Of a DNA stretch of 11,107 nucleotides, positions 1 through 5,968 are shown piece by piece. Source of the DNA: Bacteroidales bacterium (GTDB taxonomy: Bacteria; Bacteroidota; Bacteroidia; Bacteroidales; JAFGXI01). The DNA lies in NCBI GenBank assembly GCA_026985625.1, contig JALSQC010000166.1:1-11107 (forward strand), read 5' to 3'. How positions within the stretch are numbered: the stretch's first letter is position 1; each line of letters begins with the position of its first letter. The notes under the pieces are model-generated. The model did no database searches and was not told the DNA's origin. It was given only the letters and a program-made list of their open reading frames with translations. The position numbers were made by a program, and so were the translations under genes.

Positions 1-2151
1 TAAAAACAGTTGATTAAAATCGTCGTCTTCTACAATTAATATTTGGTAATCTTGTTGTTTTAATTCCTCGTTAGAAACTAACGTTTTTTTATTTAACGAT
101 ACCATTTTATTTTTTCCGTATTTTTTCTCGGATTTAAAATATAATTTTAAACTTGTTCCTTTACCTACTTTCGATGATATTTCTATTCTGCCGTCGATTA
201 AGTCCATATATTTTTTAACTACTTTAAGTCCTAATCCTGCACCTTCGTATTGGTTAATGTCTTTTTTATCAAAATCTATTTCTTCGAAAATATGTAATAA
301 AACATCGTTATTTATTCCTTTGCCTGTATCATCTATTTTTACTAATATTTCGGTATCATCGTTTATTAGTTCCGTAGATATGTTTATATCACCTTTTTCG
401 GTATATTTTACCGAGTTGTCTATAATATCGGTTATTATTTTTGATACTAATATTTTATCGGCAATAATTTTTTCGTCGGTTTTAAAATCAAGATTTAATT
501 GTATATTTTTTTCATTTATTCTAAATTGATATATATCCGATATTTTTTTAATTGTATTATTTATGTCTATATCTGATAGTGTTACTTTTATATTATCGTA
601 ATTTATTTTTGCGTGATCTATAAAATTATTAAATATATACAGCAATTGTGAGACACTTTGTTTTATTCCTTTCGAAAAAATATTTATACGTTCACAATTT
701 TTATCAGATATAGATTTTAATCTTACATTTAGCATTTCGGTTAATCCGTTTATTGAATTTAACGGAGTGCGAATTTCGTTTGATATATTGTTTAAAAATG
801 TTTCTTTAATTTTGTTGGCTTCTTTATAATTCGATAATAATATTAATAATTCGCTTTCGGTTTTTTTTAATTTTTTTACTTTATCTGATAATTCTTTGTT
901 TCTTTCTTGTATTTTTTCTTCGAGACTTTTATTTAGTTTTAGATAAGCATCGTTAATACGAGATATTTCTTTGCTTTTTTGTTCTAATATTTTTGCATGT
1001 TTAATGCTTGTTTTTATTCTAAAGTAAATGAATATTATCAATAGTATTAATAATGTAATTATTGTTATCGAAAATAATTTAAAATTACGTGCTTTTTTGC
1101 TTTTAATCAACTGTATATCAAGACTTTGTTTTAATAGCTTATTTTCTATTTCTTTATTTTTGGTTTCGTATTTAATTTTAATGTCATTAATCGAATGTAA
1201 ATTGTTTATTTTCTGCAACGAGTCGTTATAAGCTATATATTTGTCGGTATAGTATAATGCATTTTTATAATCTTTTTTGTTTTTGTAGTAATAAATTAAC
1301 AGTTTAAAAGACGGTTCGTATAAATCTATTAATTTATTTTTAAATATTAATTTTTTATTTTCTAATAATTTATTTTCTATTTCTTTCGAAAAATTATGTT
1401 TTTCTTTTAACTCTATATCAACTATATTTAGATTTGAAAATACCAAATTTTTTATATTATTTGCAACTATCGACGAATCCACACTCTCTTTAAAATATTT
1501 TAGAGCTAAATCAATTTTATTAAGATTATAATAAATAACACCTAAATTATTTAAATCGTAAAGTAAATTTGGTTTAATATTATATTTTTTATCTATTTTA
1601 TATGCTTTGTTAAAATTATTAACAGCACTGTCTAAATTACCCATTCTAATATATACATCGGCAATATTGTTATATATTTGCGAAAATATAGAGTCATCTA
1701 CCAAATATTTTTTAAACGACAATGATTTTCTGTATTTTTTTAATGCCTCTATACTATCGTTTAATAGCGAGTATATATATCCTACATTATTATATGCGTA
1801 AATCCTCTCGGTATTATTGTTGAGTTGATTTGCCAAATCTTTTGATATATAATAATATTGTAACGATTGTTTTAAATTATTTTGATATCTGTATCCTTCT
1901 GCTATTAATTTAATTGCTTTAATTTGTTGTTTTAGATTATTATTTTTTCGAGCAATGCTATATGCATCTAATAATTTAATTACAGCTTTTTTTGGATTAT
2001 TATTTAAATCTTTTATTGCAATATTAATTAAAATATTAAATTTTTCTTTATCGTTTTTATAAGTTAAACTATCGTTTTTTATTGCATATACTTTATTTAA
2101 CAATAAAAAAGATAACAAAAAAGAAAATAAATATGTTAAGATTCTTCTCAC
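1..2151 (-). CDS. TPR-containing hybrid histidine kinase with Asn in the H-box, 3' end cut by window edge
   Basis: This is an inner-membrane two-component sensor, 717 codons visible and open through the left edge. A GTG start at 2151 gives a signal peptide (VRRILTYLFSFLLSFLL, ending near VYA at about residue 23). TPR-like helices follow at about 73-110, 118-145, 157-185 and 196-224, with more helical sequence to about 350, which predicts a periplasmic sensor. A single membrane helix lies at about 358-380 and a charged coiled coil at about 385-445. The HisKA H-box reads FLNNISNEIRTPLNSI, so residue 458 is Asn where the phospho-accepting His is expected. The ATPase domain looks intact: N-box Asn579, DTGKG from Asp608 and GAGLGL at 637-642. 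A receiver begins at about 704 (ILIVEDDD) and runs off the window. The architecture is typical of Bacteroidota. The ligand is unknown. The TPR part is extremely AT-rich. The start is uncertain; TTG at 2160 is an alternative. Confidence 0.9.
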   Translation of the reverse strand, partial: MRRILTYLFSFLLSFLLLNKVYAIKNDSLTYKNDKEKFNILINIAIKDLNNNPKKAVIKLLDAYSIARKNNNLKQQIKAIKLIAEGYRYQNNLKQSLQYYYISKDLANQLNNNTERIYAYNNVGYIYSLLNDSIEALKKYRKSLSFKKYLVDDSIFSQIYNNIADVYIRMGNLDSAVNNFNKAYKIDKKYNIKPNLLYDLNNLGVIYYNLNKIDLALKYFKESVDSSIVANNIKNLVFSNLNIVDIELKEKHNFSKEIENKLLENKKLIFKNKLIDLYEPSFKLLIYYYKNKKDYKNALYYTDKYIAYNDSLQKINNLHSINDIKIKYETKNKEIENKLLKQSLDIQLIKSKKARNFKLFSITIITLLILLIIFIYFRIKTSIKHAKILEQKSKEISRINDAYLKLNKSLEEKIQERNKELSDKVKKLKKTESELLILLSNYKEANKIKETFLNNISNEIRTPLNSINGLTEMLNVRLKSISDKNCERINIFSKGIKQSVSQLLYIFNNFIDHAKINYDNIKVTLSDIDINNTIKKISDIYQFRINEKNIQLNLDFKTDEKIIADKILVSKIITDIIDNSVKYTEKGDINISTELINDDTEILVKIDDTGKGINNDVLLHIFEEIDFDKKDINQYEGAGLGLKVVKKYMDLIDGRIEISSKVGKGTSLKLYFKSEKKYGKNKMVSLNKKTLVSNEELKQQDYQILIVEDDDFNQLFL

Positions 2152-2157
2152 AAGTAA

Positions 2158-2165
2158 CAAATTTA
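2158..2165 (-). promoter_or_regulatory. Possible -7 box (TAAATTTG) just upstream of the sensor kinase start
   Basis: On the minus strand TAAATTTG matches the Bacteroidota -7 consensus TAnnTTTG and ends only six bases before the proposed GTG start. If used, the transcript would be leaderless or nearly so, or translation would begin further downstream. No convincing TTG-type -33 box is visible about 20 bases upstream, so this may be a chance match in very AT-rich DNA. Confidence 0.25.
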
Positions 2166-2260
2166 CATTTTTTATTTGTTTTTTATATATTTTTTTACAT
2201 TTTTTTTACTTATATAAAATTTTATATCAATAACTAAAAAAATAAAATTATAAAAAAAAC

Positions 2261-2288
2261 AAGAGTTTAGCCAAAAAGCTAAACTCTT
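2261..2288 (-). terminator. Intrinsic terminator downstream of pruA
   Basis: A perfect 11-bp stem (AAGAGTTTAGC paired with GCTAAACTCTT) encloses a six-base loop. On the minus strand it is followed by GTTTTTTTTATAATT, a good U-tract. It lies 26 bases past the pruA stop codon and separates pruA from the sensor kinase gene, so the two are probably not one transcript. Confidence 0.85.
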
Positions 2289-2314
2289 ATATAAATTAAT
2301 AAACTAAATTATTT

Positions 2315-3946
2315 TTAATCTTTATCTAAAAACGGATAACGATAGTTTACAGGAGGCACAAATGTTTCTTTTATTGTTCGCGGAGCTACCCAACGCATTA
2401 AATTAATTTTAGAACCTGCTTTATCATCGGTTCCCGAGCCTCTTGCTCCTCCAAAAGGTTGTTGGCCTACAACTGCACCTGTAGGTTTATCGTTAATATA
2501 AAAGTTTCCGGCTGTATGTGTCAATCGTTTTGTTGCTTTTTCGATAATATATCTGTCGTTTGCAAATATTGCTCCTGTAAGAGCATACATCGATGTATTA
2601 TCTAATGTATCCATAATATCATCGAATTTATTTTCGTCGTAAACATATACAGTTAATACAGGTCCAAAAAGCTCTTCCTCCATAGTTACATAATGAGGAT
2701 TTGTTGTTAGTATAACAGTTGGCTCAATAAAATATCCTTTAGACTTATCGTAATTACCGCCAAATATTATTTCGGCATCGGCATCGGTTTTAGCTTTGTC
2801 TATAAAACTTGCAAGTTTATCAAACGATGCTTCGTCTATAACAGCATTTACAAAGTTAGAAAAATCTTCGGGTGGTCCCATTTTTATTTCGCTAAGTTCT
2901 GAAGCCATATGATTTTTTACATCGTTCCATAAATTAGAAGGAATATATGCACGCGATGCAGCCGAACATTTTTGTCCTTGATACTCAAAAGCTCCACGGG
3001 TTAAAGCTGTTCCTACTTGTTGTGCATTTGCCGATTTATGAGCAAGAACATAATCTTTTCCTCCTGTTTCGCCTACTATTCGCGGATACGAACGGTAATT
3101 CTGAATATTTGCTCCTATTGTTTTCCAAATACTTTGAAATACTTGAGTTGAGCCTGTAAAATGGAAACCTGCAAAATCTTTATGTGAGAAAATTACTTTA
3201 GCCGCTGTTGGTCCCGATGTATAAATTAAATTTACAACACCGTCGGGCAAACCGCCTTCTTTAAAAATCTCCATTAATACTTGAGCCGAATAAATAGCTG
3301 TTTTCGATGGTTTCCAAACAACAACATTGCCCATCATTGCGGGGGCTGTTGGCAAATTACCTGCTATTGATGTAAAATTAAACGGTGTTAAAGCAAAAAT
3401 AAAGCCCTCGAGAGGACGTTGCTCTACCCTGTTCCACATTCCGGGAGCCGACTCGGGTTGATCGTTATAAATTTCGGTCATATACTGAACATTAAATCTA
3501 AAAAAATCGGCTAATTCGCAAGCAGCATCTATCTCTGCCTGAAAAGCATTTTTTGACTGAGCCAACATAGTAGCAGCATTTATTTTTGCACGATAAGGTC
3601 CTGATATTAAATCTGCTATTTTTAAAAATATCGATGCTCTATGTTCCCACGATAGATTTTCCCATGCAGGTTTTGCCGCTAAAGCTGCATCTATTGCTTG
3701 TTTAACTTCTGCCTCTCCGCCCTGGTAATAATATCCTAATGTATGATTAATATCGTGAGGCGGATAAATTCTTACTTTTTTATCGGTTTTTACTTCTTTA
3801 CTACCAATATACATTGGAATTTCGACCTCTTTTGAACGAAGTTCATCTAATTTAGCTTTTAGTTCTTTTCTTTCTTTTGTTCCCGGAGCATAACTTAAAA
3901 TAGGCTCGTTTTTAGCTATCGGAACATTATAAAATCCTTTTGCCAT
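2315..3946 (-). CDS. pruA: L-glutamate gamma-semialdehyde dehydrogenase (1-pyrroline-5-carboxylate dehydrogenase)
   Basis: This cytoplasmic NAD-dependent enzyme oxidises glutamate 5-semialdehyde, the open form of 1-pyrroline-5-carboxylate, to glutamate. It is the last step of proline catabolism and also serves arginine/ornithine breakdown. The protein has 543 residues, the length expected for the single-domain (group 1) P5C dehydrogenases rather than the fused PutA type. Aldehyde dehydrogenase hallmarks are clear: oxyanion Asn190 in TPFNF, cofactor-binding FTGST at 263-267, general base Glu293 in GETGGKD, and catalytic Cys327 in GQKCSAASR, 34 residues after the Glu as in the family. The C-terminal QQPFGGARGSGT segment is characteristic of P5C dehydrogenases. 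It is transcribed divergently from the DUF1858/ALDH7 unit and ends in a hairpin terminator. No proline dehydrogenase gene is present in the window. The start is supported by the N-terminal match MAKGFYNVP, common in this subfamily. Confidence 0.95.
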   Translation of the reverse strand: MAKGFYNVPIAKNEPILSYAPGTKERKELKAKLDELRSKEVEIPMYIGSKEVKTDKKVRIYPPHDINHTLGYYYQGGEAEVKQAIDAALAAKPAWENLSWEHRASIFLKIADLISGPYRAKINAATMLAQSKNAFQAEIDAACELADFFRFNVQYMTEIYNDQPESAPGMWNRVEQRPLEGFIFALTPFNFTSIAGNLPTAPAMMGNVVVWKPSKTAIYSAQVLMEIFKEGGLPDGVVNLIYTSGPTAAKVIFSHKDFAGFHFTGSTQVFQSIWKTIGANIQNYRSYPRIVGETGGKDYVLAHKSANAQQVGTALTRGAFEYQGQKCSAASRAYIPSNLWNDVKNHMASELSEIKMGPPEDFSNFVNAVIDEASFDKLASFIDKAKTDADAEIIFGGNYDKSKGYFIEPTVILTTNPHYVTMEEELFGPVLTVYVYDENKFDDIMDTLDNTSMYALTGAIFANDRYIIEKATKRLTHTAGNFYINDKPTGAVVGQQPFGGARGSGTDDKAGSKINLMRWVAPRTIKETFVPPVNYRYPFLDKD

Positions 3947-3973
3947 ATGTTTATTTTTTTAATTATTTTTTCA

Positions 3974-3981
3974 CAAACTTA
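3974..3981 (-). promoter_or_regulatory. Candidate pruA promoter -7 box (TAAGTTTG)
   Basis: The minus-strand TAAGTTTG is an exact match to the Bacteroidota -7 consensus TAnnTTTG and lies 27 bases before the pruA ATG, a normal distance. The -33 region upstream is AT-rich without a clean TTTG. It sits in the 168-base divergent region 3947-4114, which otherwise holds no ORF or strong operator-like repeat that I can see. Confidence 0.5.
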
Positions 3982-4082
3982 ATAAAACGATATTAAATAT
4001 TTGCTAAATTAAATTTATATTTTTATATTTTTTTTAACAGAAATTTCAAAAATTATATCTTTTTAATTAAGATTTTTAATAT

Positions 4083-4090
4083 TATCTTTA
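4083..4090 (+). promoter_or_regulatory. Candidate promoter -7 box (TATCTTTA) for the DUF1858-ALDH7 unit
   Basis: TATCTTTA matches TAnnTTTG at all fixed positions but the last and lies 24 bases before the ATG at 4115. The AT-rich leader AATAATAAAAAAT directly before the start is a typical Bacteroidota translation initiation region without a Shine-Dalgarno sequence. Assignment rests on position and consensus only. Confidence 0.4.
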
Positions 4091-4114
4091 TGCCAAAATT
4101 TAATAATAAAAAAT

Positions 4115-4321
4115 ATGGCAATAGAAAAAGACATAACAATTGAAGATTTGGTAGAGGAATATCCTTTCTCGGTTAAATATTTAGCCGATAAAAACATTAA
4201 ATGTATTGCTTGTGGCGAACCAATATGGGGAACACTTGAAGAAGCATGTAAAGAAAAAAATTTTTCTGACAAAGAAATATCAGAAATTGTAAACGAATTA
4301 AATAAATTAGCAAATAAATAA
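4115..4321 (+). CDS. Small DUF1858-type CxxC redox domain protein
   Basis: A 68-residue acidic cytoplasmic protein that resembles the DUF1858 family (also described as the hybrid-cluster-protein-associated redox disulfide domain). It has the family pattern: a helix with EYPFSVKYLADKNIKC, a Cys30-Ile-Ala-Cys33-Gly pair, then GTLEEACKEK and a C-terminal helix SEIVNELNKLA. The two cysteines could form a redox disulfide or bind metal; the molecular function of the family is not established. Its stop codon is ten bases from the ATG of the ALDH7-type dehydrogenase, so the two are almost certainly co-transcribed and may be translationally coupled. This suggests, but does not show, a role tied to that enzyme. 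The ATG at 4090 is out of frame and was not used. Confidence 0.85.
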   Translation: MAIEKDITIEDLVEEYPFSVKYLADKNIKCIACGEPIWGTLEEACKEKNFSDKEISEIVNELNKLANK

Positions 4322-4331
4322 AATAATAATT

Positions 4332-5879
4332 ATGGTAAACATTAAAGAAGTATTAAATAAATTAGGTATTACCGATATTAATCAAGGAGTATCTACCGGT
4401 GCCGATTGGTTCGACACCAATGGAAAATTAACAAGTTCGATTTCTCCAATAGACGGTAAAGAAATAGCTAAAGTAAAAAATGGAACTTTAGACGATTACG
4501 AAATGGTAATGAAAAAAGCTCAATCGGCTTTTAAAGAATGGCGACTTGTTCCTGCTCCTATTCGTGGTGAAGTTGTTCGTCAAATTGGTCTCGAGTTACG
4601 AAAATATAAAGAAGAGCTTGGTGCCTTAGTAACCCTCGAAATGGGTAAAATATATCAAGAAGGAATGGGCGAAGTTCAAGAAATGATTGACATTTGCGAT
4701 TTTGCTGTAGGACAATCTCGTTTAATAAACGGTAGTTCTTTACAGTCGGAACGTCCTCAACACCGTTTATTTGAACAATATCAACCTCTGGGAATTGTAG
4801 GCATCGTTACATCGTATAATTTTCCTGTTGCTGTTTGGGCTTGGAATACTGCTCTTGCTGCTATTGCCGGCGATGTTGTTGTTTGGAAACCATCGTCAAA
4901 AACCCCGTTAACTGCAATTGCTACTCAAAAAATTATTAGCGATGTTCTTAAACGAAACAATGTTCCCGAAGGTGTATTTAACTTAGTTATTGCTAAATCG
5001 TCGGTAATGGGCGATAATTTCTTAAGCGATAATCGTATTCCTTTAATGTCGGTTACAGGTTCAACTGCTGTTGGTAAAAGAGTTGGCGGAATTGTAGGTA
5101 AACGTCTTGGTAAAACAATTTTAGAATTAGGTGGAAACAATGCTGTTATTATTACACCAAAAGCCGATATTCAAATGGCTGTTATGTCAACTGTTTTTGG
5201 AACAGTGGGAACAGCAGGACAACGTTGCACATCAACCCGAAGAGTTATTATACACGAAGATGTTTATGACCAAGTTCGCGATAAATTTATTGCTGCTTAC
5301 AAAGGAATACGAAATAAAATAGGAAATCCTTTAGACGAAAATACTCTAGTAGGACCGGTTATTGATGCTAACTCTGTAGCTCTTTTTAAAAATGCAATAG
5401 AAAAAGTTCAAGAAGAAGGCGGTAAAATATTGTTTGGAGGCGAAGTTCTCGAAGGCGAAGGTTTTGAATCCGGTAATTATGTTGTTCCTTGTATTGCCGA
5501 GGCCGAAAATCATTATAAAATTGTTCAAGACGAAACTTTTGCTCCAATAGTATATTTTATAAAATATTCTGGCGATATTAATAATGCAATAGCTATTAAT
5601 AATGATGTTCCCCAAGGATTATCATCGGCTTGCTTTACTCTTGATGTTAGAGAAGCAGAAACTTTTGTGTCGGCTGTTGGCTCCGATTGTGGAATTGCTA
5701 ATGTAAATTTAGGAACATCGGGTGCCGAAATCGGAGGTGCTTTCGGTGGAGAAAAAGATACAGGAGGTGGACGCGAATCGGGTTCCGATGCTTGGAAAAT
5801 TTATATGCGTCGCCAAACAAATACTGTTAACTTTGGCTCAGAACTACCTCTTGCTCAAGGAATTAAATTTGATATTTAA
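4332..5879 (+). CDS. ALDH7-family aldehyde dehydrogenase, probable alpha-aminoadipic semialdehyde (P6C) dehydrogenase
   Basis: A 515-residue NAD(P)-dependent aldehyde dehydrogenase, cytoplasmic. The closest family I recognise is ALDH7 (antiquitin; bacterial AmaB/Pcd), which oxidises alpha-aminoadipic 6-semialdehyde, in equilibrium with piperideine-6-carboxylate, to 2-aminoadipate in lysine degradation. The subfamily mark is the C-terminal stretch FGGEKDTGGGRESGSDAW (about 471-488), nearly identical to antiquitins. Catalytic elements are present: Asn163 in SYNFP, VTGST at 241-245, Glu265 in LELGGNN and Cys299 in GQRCTSTRR. Length is normal for the family, with no truncation. It follows the DUF1858 protein by ten bases and is terminated by the palindrome at 5914-5953. 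Family assignment is strong; the exact substrate is inferred, since ALDH7 proteins can accept several aldehydes and no lysine aminotransferase or saccharopine enzyme is visible here. Confidence 0.92.
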   Translation: MVNIKEVLNKLGITDINQGVSTGADWFDTNGKLTSSISPIDGKEIAKVKNGTLDDYEMVMKKAQSAFKEWRLVPAPIRGEVVRQIGLELRKYKEELGALVTLEMGKIYQEGMGEVQEMIDICDFAVGQSRLINGSSLQSERPQHRLFEQYQPLGIVGIVTSYNFPVAVWAWNTALAAIAGDVVVWKPSSKTPLTAIATQKIISDVLKRNNVPEGVFNLVIAKSSVMGDNFLSDNRIPLMSVTGSTAVGKRVGGIVGKRLGKTILELGGNNAVIITPKADIQMAVMSTVFGTVGTAGQRCTSTRRVIIHEDVYDQVRDKFIAAYKGIRNKIGNPLDENTLVGPVIDANSVALFKNAIEKVQEEGGKILFGGEVLEGEGFESGNYVVPCIAEAENHYKIVQDETFAPIVYFIKYSGDINNAIAINNDVPQGLSSACFTLDVREAETFVSAVGSDCGIANVNLGTSGAEIGGAFGGEKDTGGGRESGSDAWKIYMRRQTNTVNFGSELPLAQGIKFDI

Positions 5880-5913
5880 TTTAAATCGTATATTCTTACA
5901 TATAATAAAACTC

Positions 5914-5953
5914 AAAAAAAATAACCCGATAAATTTATCGGGTTATTTTTTTT
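5914..5953. terminator. Bidirectional intrinsic terminator, perfect 40-bp inverted repeat
   Basis: The central 26 bases (5921-5946) form a perfect palindrome built on ATAACCCGATAAA and its reverse complement. It is flanked by seven A on the left and seven T on the right, extending the symmetry to 40 bases. On either strand this yields a CCCG/CGGG-anchored hairpin followed by a T-tract. It lies 34 bases past the ALDH7 stop and 15 bases past the M16 peptidase stop, so it can end both convergent transcripts. Confidence 0.9.
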
Positions 5954-5968
5954 ACTTTATAATGTATT

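Noticed and set aside
257..1801. Plus-strand open frames of 64-90 residues over 257-529, 1028-1231 and 1607-1801
   Set aside because: All lie opposite the continuous kinase frame on the minus strand; their Ser/Ile/Phe/Leu-rich translations are what antisense of AT-rich coding DNA gives, and no family pattern is visible.
4063..4272. Minus-strand 69-residue open frame over the small CxxC gene
   Set aside because: It overlaps the recognisable DUF1858-type frame, lacks any family similarity I can see, and would start inside that gene.
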